Below, piece by piece: positions 1-10,669 of a stretch of 64,000 bases of DNA. The first letter of the stretch is position 1. Every line of letters starts with the position of its first letter. Source of the DNA: Streptomyces sp. DG1A-41 (GTDB lineage Bacteria > Actinomycetota > Actinomycetes > Streptomycetales > Streptomycetaceae); contig NZ_CP146350.1 of NCBI RefSeq assembly GCF_037055355.1, forward strand, positions 2,565,001 to 2,629,000, read 5' to 3'. A model generated the notes under the pieces. It was not told the origin of the DNA. It did not search any database and saw only the letters and a program-made list of their open reading frames with translations. The position numbers were made by a program, and so were the translations under genes.

Positions 1-2417
<2,417 letters not shown>

Positions 2418-2421
<4 letters not shown>

Positions 2422-2816
2422 TGGTAGAGCTCCTTGAGGATGTCGTTGACCAGGTCTTTCGTGGACACTCCTGCGTCCTTTGGGGGCTCGGGGACGACCG
2501 GGGTGGCGCCGTCGAAGAGTTCGGGGACCACATCGGTGGTCAGGAACTCGACGAGCTGCCCGACCGTCGGGTGGTTGAACAGGAAGGCCGAGTCGAGCGT
2601 CCGGCCGAGTTCCCGTTCGAGCCGCCGCCTTGTGTCGACGGCGCCGAGCGAGGTGAGTCCGAGTTCGAAGTAACTCACCTGAAGAGGCAGCACATCCGTG
2701 CCGTCCATCATCAGTTCACGCTTGAACTCCGCAACGACCAACGATTCGAGGAGCGCCCGGCGTTCGGACGGCGGAGTTTCTGACAATTCCTGAATCCAGG
2801 GTGTACGCGAAGTCAT
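2418..2816 (-). CDS. Discrete acyl carrier protein
   Basis: This 132-residue protein has a single carrier fold. The motif ELGLTSLGAV places the phosphopantetheine serine at about residue 56. It is longer than a minimal ACP (about 80 residues), with N- and C-terminal tails that may act as docking segments. It lies directly upstream of the PKS gene and overlaps it by 4 bases, so it probably holds the starter or first acyl intermediate for that KS. The LTS rather than LDS core is a mild variant. A PCP role is possible, but the neighbouring PKS favours an ACP. Confidence 0.88.
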
Positions 2817-2923
2817 GCCACTCCTTGGCTGGATTATTCATTTCCTGTTGACCGTGGTCGGCACGGATGGAAGGATCAGCGCGTCAAGTTCTGGGAACAC
2901 ATAAGGGATTTGAGGGTCACGTG

Positions 2924-3391
2924 ATGACGGGGATCAGCGAGGAAGGCGACCTGGAGTTCGCGGCCCGGCGGCGCGCCGAGGACCTGTACGCGAAGGACCG
3001 CACCTGTGAGTTGCTCGGCATCGCGCTGCGGGACGCCGGGCCGGGGCGGGCGACCGTCGGCATGCGGGTCACGGAGACCATGGTGAACGGCCACGGCATC
3101 GGGCACGGCGGCTTCCTCTTCCTGCTGGCCGACGCGGCATTCGCCTTCGCCTGCAACACATACGGCCCGACGACCGTGGCCCAGGGGGCGCAGGTCACCT
3201 TCCTCCGCCCGGCCGAAGTGGGCGACGAACTGGTCGCGGAGGCGACGGAGCGGACCCGCTTCGGACGCAGCGGCCTGTACGACGTGACCGTGCGCCGCTC
3301 GGACGGAGTGCCGATCGCCGAGTTCCGGGGGCAGAGCCACACGCTCGGGAGCCGGCCGGCACGGCCGGCTCCCGAGGCGCGCGGCGAGTGA
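2924..3391 (+). CDS. paaI: PaaI-type hotdog thioesterase
   Basis: This 155-residue hotdog-fold protein contains the PaaI-type stretch NGHGIGHGGFLFLLADAAF, in which the Asn, His-Gly-Gly and Asp belong to the acyl-CoA thioesterase active site. The family hydrolyses hydroxyphenylacetyl-CoA and related aryl-acyl-CoAs. I chose ATG 2924 because the family-like N-terminus (TGISEEGDLEFAARRRAEDL) begins right after it; a GTG lies 3 bases upstream. It is transcribed away from the ACP gene, so 2817-2923 is a divergent promoter region, and it converges on the gene at 3397. It may be a housekeeping phenylacetate gene or a proofreading thioesterase for the cluster. Confidence 0.85.
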   Translation: MTGISEEGDLEFAARRRAEDLYAKDRTCELLGIALRDAGPGRATVGMRVTETMVNGHGIGHGGFLFLLADAAFAFACNTYGPTTVAQGAQVTFLRPAEVGDELVAEATERTRFGRSGLYDVTVRRSDGVPIAEFRGQSHTLGSRPARPAPEARGE

Positions 3392-3396
3392 ACCCC

Positions 3397-4026
3397 TCAC
3401 TTCGGTGACCAGCGCGGGTCACGGCCCAGCGAGGCGAGCAGCCGGTCCTCGGCGCTCGCCGTGCCGGTCAACTCGACCGGCGGGCGGAACGCGGCGCCGG
3501 GGCGTTCCCGCGACGGTCCGACGGGCACCTCCTTGCGGGCCACCTCGGTGGCGGCAGCGACGAGGTCGTCGTTGTACGCCGCCGGGACGCCGAGGGAAGC
3601 CGCGACGTCCCAGCCGTGCACCACGTAGTCCACGAGGTGGAAGCCGATCGCGCGCGGGGCGGCGAACCGCATCGTCGGATGGATCCACGGCAGGACGAAC
3701 GCACGGTTCAGCACGCCGTCGCCGGCGAACGCGTCGAGGACGCGGGCGACGGAGTCGGCGTACGCACGGCGCGGGTCCTCAAGCGGCGTCTCCTGCCAGA
3801 CCGCGTCGTCAACCGGTCCGCCGTCGGCAGCCGCGGCGAACCCGAGGTGCTGTGCGGTCATATGGGCGAGGAGGCGGCGCAGGGACCAAGTGCCGCAGGG
3901 GGTGGGGGCATCCCACTGGTCGTCGCCGATCTGCGCGACGATCTCCGCGCTGCGCAGTACGGCCCGGCGGTCCAGCTCCTGGACGCCGTCCTTGAACGTG
4001 TCCGCGACGGTGTGCCTGTCGGTCAT
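3397..4026 (-). CDS. DinB/MDMPI-family (TIGR03086-like) protein
   Basis: This protein of about 209 residues has the mycothiol-dependent maleylpyruvate isomerase/DinB-like N-terminal fold. The visible features are the PTPCGTWSLRRLLAHM segment and a second helix bearing HLVDYVVHGWDVA; the spaced histidines are the usual metal ligands. The family is common in actinomycetes as mycothiol-S-transferases of unknown substrate. The ATG at 4024-4026 sits two bases after the aminomutase stop, so it is the last gene of the long minus-strand operon. An upstream in-frame start at 4059 would lie inside the aminomutase gene and is less likely. Its role in the pathway is unknown; detoxification or a tailoring isomerisation is possible. 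Confidence 0.8.
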   Translation of the reverse strand: MTDRHTVADTFKDGVQELDRRAVLRSAEIVAQIGDDQWDAPTPCGTWSLRRLLAHMTAQHLGFAAAADGGPVDDAVWQETPLEDPRRAYADSVARVLDAFAGDGVLNRAFVLPWIHPTMRFAAPRAIGFHLVDYVVHGWDVAASLGVPAAYNDDLVAAATEVARKEVPVGPSRERPGAAFRPPVELTGTASAEDRLLASLGRDPRWSPK

Positions 4027-4028
4027 GG

Positions 4029-5420
4029 TCAGCCCTTCTTCTGTGCGTTCTCCCGCCACCAGCGCCGGCCGGCTTCGGGCAGCGTGGTGATGGGGTCGTA
4101 GAACGGATAGCGACGCGCCAGAGCGTCCGGATCATCCAGTTCTATCCCGGTGCGGTAGTTCTTCGTCCACTGCGAGACGCCCAGTTCCCGGTCGTACTCG
4201 ACGAGTTGATGGACCCAGCGCTTGCCGACGTACGGCACGTCGCACACGATCCGCGGCGTCGCGTAGCCGGGCAGATAGCCCATGACGGCGTGCTGGAGTT
4301 CCTGTGCCTCCCAGACCGCGATGCGCCAGTGCTCGGCGTTCGGGATCATGTCGCACATGTAGAAGTAGTAGGGCAGGATGTTCGCCTCGCCCTGCAGGGC
4401 CATGCACAGGTCCAGCAGCGCCTTCGGGGAGGTGTTGACCCCGCGCATGATGACGCCCTGGTTGCGGATGTCCCGGACGCCCGCGTCCAGCGCGGCCCGC
4501 GCCGCCTCGGCCACCAGCGGGGTGACAGACTGAACGTGGTTGACGTGGGTGTGCACGGCGAGGTTCACGGAGCGCCGCGCGGCGGTCCGCGCCACCCGTT
4601 CCAGTCCTTCGAGCACCGTCCCCTGAAGCCAGTGTTGGGGCAGTCCGGCGAGGGCCTTGGTGGCCAGCCGGATGTCCCGGACGCTCTCCAGATCGAGCAG
4701 CCGCATCAGGAACGACTCCAGGCGCGGCCACGGTACGTTGGCGACGTCGCCGCCGGAGACCACGACGTCGCGTACGCCGGGGTTCCGCTTGAGGTAGTCG
4801 ATCATCTGGTCCTGGCGGTCGGCCGGCTTGAGGGTCAGCTTCTGCTTCTCCACCTGGGGGGTCGAGCCGCCCACCAGATCCATCCGGGTGCAGTGCCCGC
4901 AGTACTGGGGGCAGGTCGACACCAGCTCCGCCAGGACCTTGGTCGGGTAGCGGTGGGTGAGTCCTTCGACCACCCACATCTCCGCCTCGTGGAGCGAGTC
5001 CCGTTCGGCGTAGGGGTGGCTCGGCCACTCCGGTTCACGGTCGGAGGCGACGGGCAGCATGTATCGGCGGATCGGGTCGGCCAGGAAGGACTCCGTGAAG
5101 CCCGCCGCTTCCGTGGGCGCGTCGGGCGCCATGGTGTTGAGCATCTGCGGGGTCAGCAGCCTCGACATGGTGGCGAAGCGTTTGTGGTCGGCCTCCAGGT
5201 CGTCGTAGAACCGGTCCTCGAGCAGCGGGCCCATCACCGCCTTCAGCTGCCTGGTGGTCTTCACGCAGTGGGCGCGCTGCCACTGGGCGTCGCGCCACTG
5301 GGCGGCGGTGACATCGCCCCAGCCCGGCAGGCGGTGCCAGTCGGGTTCCACGGGGATCACGCGCTCGTACTCGTAGGGCTGCGGTGCGGGCAGGGTGTGC
5401 GGTCCCTGTGACGTCATCAT
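4029..5420 (-). CDS. kamA: Lysine 2,3-aminomutase-like radical SAM enzyme
   Basis: A KamA-family radical SAM/PLP aminomutase of 463 residues. The 4Fe-4S motif is C170-x3-C174-x2-C177 (CPQYCGHC), followed by GGSTPQVEKQK and the VVSGGDV strand. Two aspartates that contact the lysine epsilon-amine in clostridial lysine 2,3-aminomutase appear conserved (D357 in CDM and D394 in VCDVP), so a basic substrate, L-lysine to beta-lysine, is the best prediction. The PLP lysine is inferred to be K400. The loop before it reads DVPYVGK instead of the classical DAPGGGGK, so it is one residue shorter and lacks the glycine run. The start codon overlaps the upstream lyase stop (TGATG), showing coupling. A different diamino acid is an alternative substrate. 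Confidence 0.87.
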   Translation of the reverse strand: MMTSQGPHTLPAPQPYEYERVIPVEPDWHRLPGWGDVTAAQWRDAQWQRAHCVKTTRQLKAVMGPLLEDRFYDDLEADHKRFATMSRLLTPQMLNTMAPDAPTEAAGFTESFLADPIRRYMLPVASDREPEWPSHPYAERDSLHEAEMWVVEGLTHRYPTKVLAELVSTCPQYCGHCTRMDLVGGSTPQVEKQKLTLKPADRQDQMIDYLKRNPGVRDVVVSGGDVANVPWPRLESFLMRLLDLESVRDIRLATKALAGLPQHWLQGTVLEGLERVARTAARRSVNLAVHTHVNHVQSVTPLVAEAARAALDAGVRDIRNQGVIMRGVNTSPKALLDLCMALQGEANILPYYFYMCDMIPNAEHWRIAVWEAQELQHAVMGYLPGYATPRIVCDVPYVGKRWVHQLVEYDRELGVSQWTKNYRTGIELDDPDALARRYPFYDPITTLPEAGRRWWRENAQKKG

Positions 5421-6904
5421 CAGATTCCTAGCTGATCGACAGGCCGGGTGCGGTGCCGGTGAAGTACGCGCTCCACCAACTCCTGTGAGGCACCCAGGTA
5501 GTTGGCTGGGTCGAGCAGGTCCGACAGCTTCGTTCCATCGGTGAGGGTGTGCGACGCGTCGGCGAGCACCGGGGAGGCCGCGAGCGCGTCCTCGAAGGTG
5601 TGGCCGGGCGCGGCGGCCAGGCGCGCCGCGTCGGCGAGCAGTGTCTTGGCGGCGGCCTTGCCGAGTACGGGCGCGAGGGCTGCGTTCAGCCGCTCGGAGA
5701 CCACGGCGCCCCCGGTGAGCCGCAGGTTCCTCAGCAGCTGGTCGGGGAACACCTCGATGCCCTCCGCGAGTTCGGCCGCGGTGCGAGCGGCCCCCTCGGC
5801 CAGGCGCAGGGCCTCCCGGAGGGGCTGCCACTCCGACTGCCAGCCTCCTGGGGAGCGTTCGTCCTCCGCGAGCAGGCTCTGTCCCAGAACGAGAGCATGG
5901 GCGGGGGCCTGACGGGCCGCGGACACGAGCATCGTGGCGAGTACGGGGTTCCGCTTCTGGGGCATGGCGGAGGATGCCCCGGCTCCCTCGGGTCCGGGCT
6001 CGGCGACCTCGGCGACCTCGGTACGGACCATGCCGAGGACGTCCGTCGCGAACTTGCCGAGGCCGCCGGTGACCGCGACGACGGCCCACCCGAGGTCGGC
6101 GAGCGGGGTGCGCACGGTGTGCCAGGGCGCTTCGGGATCGCGCAGGCCCAGCTCGGCGGAGAACGCGGCCGACAGATCGGCGGCGTGCCCCGCGGTGTCG
6201 ACGCCGGCCAGGCGCGCGTACTCCTGGTAGGCGGCCAGAGTGCCTGCGGCGCCGCCCAGTTGAGCGGGCAGCGACTCCCGGACCCGGCGGACCCGGTCGC
6301 TCGCGTCCAGCACCAGGGTGAGCCAGCCCGCCGCCTTGAGTCCGAAGGTGATCGGCACGGCGTGCTGAGTGAGGGTCCGGCCCGCCATCGGCGTGCCGGC
6401 GTGCTCGGCGGCGAGCCGGGCGAGCGCGACCGCCACCCGGCCCAGGTCCACGTCCGTGCGGGCCAGTGCCCGGGCGGCGAGCAGCATGGCGGCGGAGTCG
6501 AGGATGTCCTGGCTGGTGCCTCCCCGGTGCACGTACTCGGCGGCCGCCGGGTCGACCCGGCGCACTGCTTCCGTCAGCACGCGGACCAGTTCCACCACCG
6601 GGTTGGCGGACCCCCGGGCCCGGCGGGCGAGCCGGACCACCTCGACGGGCCGGGACCGGATCGTCTCCTCGATGGGCCCGAGGGCCTCCGGGGGGACGAC
6701 CCCGAGCCGCGCCTGTGCCCGGGCGAGCGCCAGCTCCACGTCGAGCATGGCCGCGACCCACGCCTGGTCGCCGAGCGGATCGCCGACTGTGGCCCACACC
6801 GGGCTCAGCAGTCCCGCGTCGACCGTGCCTGTCGTCTCCTCGACCGTGCGGGTCGTGTCCTCGTCCGTGCGTGTTGTGTCCTCGACCCTGCGGGTCGTGT
6901 CCAA
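5420..6904 (-). CDS. creD: Nitrosuccinate lyase, CreD-like (fumarase/PcaB superfamily)
   Basis: This 494-residue protein belongs to the aspartase/fumarase/adenylosuccinate lyase superfamily. It carries the signature GASSAMPQKRNP, the HRGGTSQDI substrate-binding segment and the THAV-type TQHAVP histidine region. Generic annotation would be 3-carboxy-cis,cis-muconate cycloisomerase. Its position directly after a CreE-type flavoprotein instead matches CreD of cremeomycin and FzmL of fosfazinomycin, lyases that split nitrosuccinate into fumarate and nitrous acid. I chose the TTG at 6902-6904 because AGGAG lies 7 bases upstream and the frame is otherwise only a shadow of creE. This start gives an unusual 28-residue N-terminal heptad repeat. 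Assignment to nitrosuccinate rests on gene pairing, not on residues seen. Confidence 0.82.
   Translation of the reverse strand: MDTTRRVEDTTRTDEDTTRTVEETTGTVDAGLLSPVWATVGDPLGDQAWVAAMLDVELALARAQARLGVVPPEALGPIEETIRSRPVEVVRLARRARGSANPVVELVRVLTEAVRRVDPAAAEYVHRGGTSQDILDSAAMLLAARALARTDVDLGRVAVALARLAAEHAGTPMAGRTLTQHAVPITFGLKAAGWLTLVLDASDRVRRVRESLPAQLGGAAGTLAAYQEYARLAGVDTAGHAADLSAAFSAELGLRDPEAPWHTVRTPLADLGWAVVAVTGGLGKFATDVLGMVRTEVAEVAEPGPEGAGASSAMPQKRNPVLATMLVSAARQAPAHALVLGQSLLAEDERSPGGWQSEWQPLREALRLAEGAARTAAELAEGIEVFPDQLLRNLRLTGGAVVSERLNAALAPVLGKAAAKTLLADAARLAAAPGHTFEDALAASPVLADASHTLTDGTKLSDLLDPANYLGASQELVERVLHRHRTRPVDQLGI
6819..6902 (-). repeat. Four 21-bp tandem repeats encoding a heptad tail
   Basis: Four adjacent units of exactly 21 bases (6819-6839, 6840-6860, 6861-6881, 6882-6902) differ at only a few positions. 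They encode DTTRRVE, DTTRTDE, DTTRTVE and ETTGTVD at the start of the CreD-like lyase. The unit length keeps the reading frame, so copy number can change without breaking the enzyme. Confidence 0.9.
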
Positions 6905-6906
6905 GG

Positions 6907-8880
6907 TCAGTCTCCTAACGCGGTGGTGACGGAGGCCGTTGTCCCGATCACGCCCGGGCGGGCCCCGGAGGCGAGGCAGGCGCGCGCGATGGCGTCCGCG
7001 TCGCCGAGGATCACCGAGTCGGACCCGGGTCTGATGCCTGCGGCGGTCGCCCAGTGGACCGACTCGGTGGGAATACCGAAGGCGAACCGGTTCGGATGCG
7101 CGGCACCGGTTGTGTCCAGCACCCGGTAGGGCTTCTCGGAGACCGCGAGACCGCTGGTGACCAGGCCCTTGCCGTTCGGGGTCGGGATCGTATACGCGCT
7201 TGCGGCGCCGGTGGTCATCAGCCCGCGCAGCAGCGGATCGTCCGTCGTGCGCACGTCGACCTCGGGCAGTCGTGCCTCGATCAGGGCGGTCACCTCGTCC
7301 TCGGCATCCGGGATCGCGGCCGACCGCACCAGGAACGCCCCGCGCTCGGCCGACGGGTGGACCGTCATCCCGGGCCCCGCCACCCGCAGCACCCCGGCCT
7401 CCATGAGCGCCGCCATCTCCTCGATGCGGCTCGGCGGCGGGCCGATGGAGACGAACGCGTTCAGCGGCGTGTACCAGGAACGCAGGTCGTCGCGGTACGA
7501 GTCCCCGGTGATGCCGGAGTGGTCGACGACCTGGCGGATCTCGTTGCGCAGATCCCGCATCACATCGAGCGCCGCCTTGAGCGGGCCGCGTACGTTGCCG
7601 CGCCGGGCCTCCACCACGTCCTGGCGCAGATGGCCGGCGAGCCACACGTCATACGCCTCGGTGTCGGCGAACGTCCGGTTTCCGTAGGGCCGGGCGATCC
7701 CGTCCCAGTCCCAGCGCAGGGCGCCGTCGACCGCGTACCGGCGAAGCAGCCGTTCCTCGACATCTCTGCTCCCGCCGCCCCGGCAGAACTCGTCGAGAAA
7801 GACGTCGCCGTCGTATCGGCCGCGGCTCCCCGAGATCAGGGTGTGGTAGTAGACCGCCCTGACCTCCTGGTCGACCAGCGGCCAGACGTCCCGGACGAAG
7901 CCGACCGGTTCCCCCGCCGCCCGCCGGGCGCGCAGCCGGCGGATCGCTTCCCCGGTCAGGAACAGCGGTTGATGACGTCCGGTGGCGCCTTTCTGGTTCT
8001 CGCCGCGTGAATGGAACGGGACGCCGCGCCGGGAGCCGGCCAGCAGAACGGGTTCCTCGCCGGTGGGCCGGTACCGCAGCACACCGTCTGTGCCGTGGCG
8101 CACGAACGAGCCGCCGCGGCCGGCGGTGAACAGGCTCATGTAGTCGAAGAAGTTGAGCCCCATGCCCCGCAGGGCAACCCGCTGCCCGGGCGCGATGCGG
8201 TCGAGGTCGGCGTCGGCCGGGTTGCCCGTGGGCATGTGGACGAGGCCGTGCTCGGCGGCGAACTCGCCGAGCACCCGCTCCTCGTCACTGCGGGGCATGT
8301 CCACATGGCCGACGGCCAACACGACCGCGTCGAGGCCGGTCAGCCGGGTGCCGTTGTCCAGAACGACGGTCTGGGTGGCACCGGCTTCGTCCCGCACCTC
8401 CAGCGCGGTCGCGCCGTACGACTCGACCGCGATGTGATCGGGCACCGTACGCACCAGCCGGTCGAAGACCCAGCCGAGGTAGCGCCCGTACAGCGCCCGG
8501 GACGGGTACGAGTCCGGGCCGAGACGCCGGCACTCCTCGTACACATGCGGTGGGTACGGGACGTACGGCTCAAGACGCTCCAGGAACCGTGCCCACTCGT
8601 AGAGGCTCGGTCCGTGGGAGATCGGCCCCTCGCAGTTCACGCTCTCGTCGGTGAACATGGTGACCTGCGAAGCGACGGTGTTCATCAGCAGCACGGACGG
8701 CTGGTTGACCCGCCAGACCCGCCCGCCGAGGCGCAGATAGGGGTCGACCAGCCGGACCCTCAAGCGCTGCCGCAGTGCGGCGGCATTGGCGCAGAGCCGC
8801 TCGACCACGGACAGCCCTCGAGGGCCGGCCCCGACCACGCACACCGTGGTGGTGTCGCTCTGCCGCACGCGGACCGTCAT
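6907..8880 (-). CDS. creE: CreE-like flavin-dependent aspartate N-oxygenase
   Basis: A 657-residue FAD/NAD(P)-binding protein of the large PF13454-type class. The N-terminus has the dinucleotide motif VCVVGAGPRGLSVVERL. The mid-region contains VVLAVGHVDMPRS, typical of the NAD(P)-binding half. CreE and FzmM of this class convert L-aspartate to nitrosuccinate. With the CreD-like lyase three bases downstream, this forms the aspartate-nitrosuccinate nitrous acid pathway. ATG at 8878-8880 overlaps the upstream ligase stop (ATGA). A TTA leucine codon (6916-6918) lies four codons before the stop and is partly shared with the Shine-Dalgarno of the next gene, suggesting bldA dependence. Ornithine-type N-hydroxylases differ in architecture, so they are a less likely alternative. 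Confidence 0.82.
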   Translation of the reverse strand: MTVRVRQSDTTTVCVVGAGPRGLSVVERLCANAAALRQRLRVRLVDPYLRLGGRVWRVNQPSVLLMNTVASQVTMFTDESVNCEGPISHGPSLYEWARFLERLEPYVPYPPHVYEECRRLGPDSYPSRALYGRYLGWVFDRLVRTVPDHIAVESYGATALEVRDEAGATQTVVLDNGTRLTGLDAVVLAVGHVDMPRSDEERVLGEFAAEHGLVHMPTGNPADADLDRIAPGQRVALRGMGLNFFDYMSLFTAGRGGSFVRHGTDGVLRYRPTGEEPVLLAGSRRGVPFHSRGENQKGATGRHQPLFLTGEAIRRLRARRAAGEPVGFVRDVWPLVDQEVRAVYYHTLISGSRGRYDGDVFLDEFCRGGGSRDVEERLLRRYAVDGALRWDWDGIARPYGNRTFADTEAYDVWLAGHLRQDVVEARRGNVRGPLKAALDVMRDLRNEIRQVVDHSGITGDSYRDDLRSWYTPLNAFVSIGPPPSRIEEMAALMEAGVLRVAGPGMTVHPSAERGAFLVRSAAIPDAEDEVTALIEARLPEVDVRTTDDPLLRGLMTTGAASAYTIPTPNGKGLVTSGLAVSEKPYRVLDTTGAAHPNRFAFGIPTESVHWATAAGIRPGSDSVILGDADAIARACLASGARPGVIGTTASVTTALGD

Positions 8881-10589
8881 CCCCGCACGGCGCCGGTGAA
8901 GAGGGTGGCCCACCGGGTGCGCAGTTCCCGCTTGAGGACCTTGCCGGTGACGCCGGTCGGGAAGTCGGCCAGGTCACGCGCGACGATCACGGCGGCCAGC
9001 GGTGCGAGGCCGGCGGTGGCCAGCTCCTTGTTGGCCTGCTCGCACAGCTCCTCCGCCGCGGGCTCGGAGACACCTGGCTGAATCCGTACGACGGCGATGG
9101 GGACCTGTCCCTTTCCGTTCTCGGCCGGCACGCCGACGACGGCGCAATCCTGCACCAGGTCCCCGCAGTCGGCGAGCAGCACCTCCTCCGCGGGCAGGCT
9201 GTAGACAGGGCCGTTCTCGGTGTCGATGACGTCCACGGTCCGGTCGAGGTGGTAGAAGTTCCCCTCCTCGTCCTTGCGGGCCACGTCGCCCGTCAGCCAG
9301 TAGCCGTCGAGCTCGAAGCTGCGGGTCAGCTCGGGGTCGTTCCAGTAACCCGGAGTGCGCGAGGGGGTCTTCACGGCAAGGAGGCCGACCGTGCCGACGG
9401 GTACTTCGCGGCCGTCGGTACCGAGGACGGTCGCGGCCGTGACAACCTCGGTGGGCTTGCCGACGCAGCGGTCGTCGCGCTCCGACTCGGGGGTGGTCAC
9501 CTGCCCGAACAGGGCCATGCCCATCTCGGAGGAGCCGAGTCCGTCGATGAACTGCGAGCCGGGCACGGCCTCTTCGTTCGCGCGGTCGCGCGGCAGCAGC
9601 CACGGCTTGATGAGTCCGGCGGGCCGCTCGCCGAGCTGCACCAGGCGGCGGATGTGGCCGTAGTGGGCGCCGTCGCCGGTGTTGAACCAGCTGTGCACCT
9701 TCGCGGCCCCCCGCGTGGGCGGCTCACCGGTGGCGAGTTCGACGAACGTGCGCGGGAAGGAAGCGACCATCGTCGGCCGGAACGCCTCCATGACCGGCTC
9801 CACGACGGCGCGCCGCCAGTCGCCCATGACGACCGTGGGCAGCCCGAGCAGCGTGGCGGTGAGGAAATAGCTGAGTCCGCCGGCGTGCGTGTGCGGCATC
9901 AGGGACATCAGCCGGTCGTCCGGCGAGGCGGGGAACCGCTCCATGCGGGGCTCCTTGCCGGCCCAGAACTGACGGTGCGCGAGCATCGTCGACTTCGGGG
10001 TGCCGGTGGTACCGGAGGAGTGGATGAGCGCGACGACCTCGTCGTCCGCGTGCTCGTACGGGTAACCGTCGGGCAGCGGGCCGCTCGGGTCGTACGCCTT
10101 GATCTCGGCGGCCGGGACGATGAAGCGCGGCCGACGGCGGTTGGCGTCGGCACGGTACGCGGCGACGAGCCGGGTCGGATCGTCGGCGACCAGGCCCACC
10201 GCACCGACATGGTCGATGTAACGGAGGGCGGTGACCTCCGGCATGGCGTTGTTGATGAGCGCCGGGACCGCGCCGAGGGCGGTGAGCGCCAGGAAGTGCA
10301 GCAGCGGTTCGAGGCCCTCGCCGACGAAGACGGCGACCGGCTCGCCCTGCGCGACCCCGTTGGCCCGGTACCAGTGGGCGTACCGGTCGCGCAGAGTGGC
10401 CAGGTCGCGCAGGCTGTGGCCGCGCAGAACGACCTGACCCCGGTGGTCGGTGGTGTGACTGAAGGCGTACGGAACGGTGTTGTTCGGGTTCGCCTCCAGC
10501 GCTTTCTGCAGGAAGTTGCCGGCCCCCAGGGTGGGGTCGGTCATGAACTCCTGCCGAACGGCGAGTGGGGCTATGGGGCTGGTGGTCAC
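8877..10589 (-). CDS. AMP-forming acyl/aryl-CoA ligase, candidate nitrite-using ligase (CreM-like)
   Basis: A 570-residue ANL-superfamily ligase. Core motifs visible include the P-loop IHSSGTTGTPKS, the LGSSEMG region, WLTGDVARKD and the C-terminal lysine segment GVTGKVLKRELR. In cremeomycin, triacsin and related clusters a ligase of this class next to creD/creE uses ATP and nitrite to form the N-N bond or diazo group. Its place as the gene immediately before creE makes that role attractive here. An ordinary carboxylate-CoA or carboxylate-ACP ligase is the main alternative. The GTG at 10587-10589 has AGGAG six bases upstream. An 80-base gap separates it from the amine oxidase gene, the widest gap in this run. 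Confidence 0.78.
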   Translation of the reverse strand: MTTSPIAPLAVRQEFMTDPTLGAGNFLQKALEANPNNTVPYAFSHTTDHRGQVVLRGHSLRDLATLRDRYAHWYRANGVAQGEPVAVFVGEGLEPLLHFLALTALGAVPALINNAMPEVTALRYIDHVGAVGLVADDPTRLVAAYRADANRRRPRFIVPAAEIKAYDPSGPLPDGYPYEHADDEVVALIHSSGTTGTPKSTMLAHRQFWAGKEPRMERFPASPDDRLMSLMPHTHAGGLSYFLTATLLGLPTVVMGDWRRAVVEPVMEAFRPTMVASFPRTFVELATGEPPTRGAAKVHSWFNTGDGAHYGHIRRLVQLGERPAGLIKPWLLPRDRANEEAVPGSQFIDGLGSSEMGMALFGQVTTPESERDDRCVGKPTEVVTAATVLGTDGREVPVGTVGLLAVKTPSRTPGYWNDPELTRSFELDGYWLTGDVARKDEEGNFYHLDRTVDVIDTENGPVYSLPAEEVLLADCGDLVQDCAVVGVPAENGKGQVPIAVVRIQPGVSEPAAEELCEQANKELATAGLAPLAAVIVARDLADFPTGVTGKVLKRELRTRWATLFTGAVRG

Positions 10590-10669
10590 GGTGCTCTCCT
10601 GAGAACGTCGGGGTGGTCTCGTGACAACTCGGGCCGGTGGTTGTCCGAGCCTGGTCCGCCGGACAACTC

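Noticed and set aside
4029..6797. A 922-residue minus-strand frame as one aminomutase fusion
   Set aside because: The N-terminal half is an out-of-frame reading of the lyase gene; the aminomutase starts at 5420, coupled to the lyase stop.
5420..6904. Lyase as a true beta-ketoadipate PcaB or primary adenylosuccinate lyase
   Set aside because: No other beta-ketoadipate or purine gene is nearby and it is coupled to a CreE-type flavoprotein; kept only as an alternative pending phylogeny.
5549..7129. Plus-strand frame of over 500 residues opposite the lyase and flavoprotein genes
   Set aside because: Composition is typical of an antisense shadow (Gly/Arg/His-rich) and it crosses two well-supported genes.
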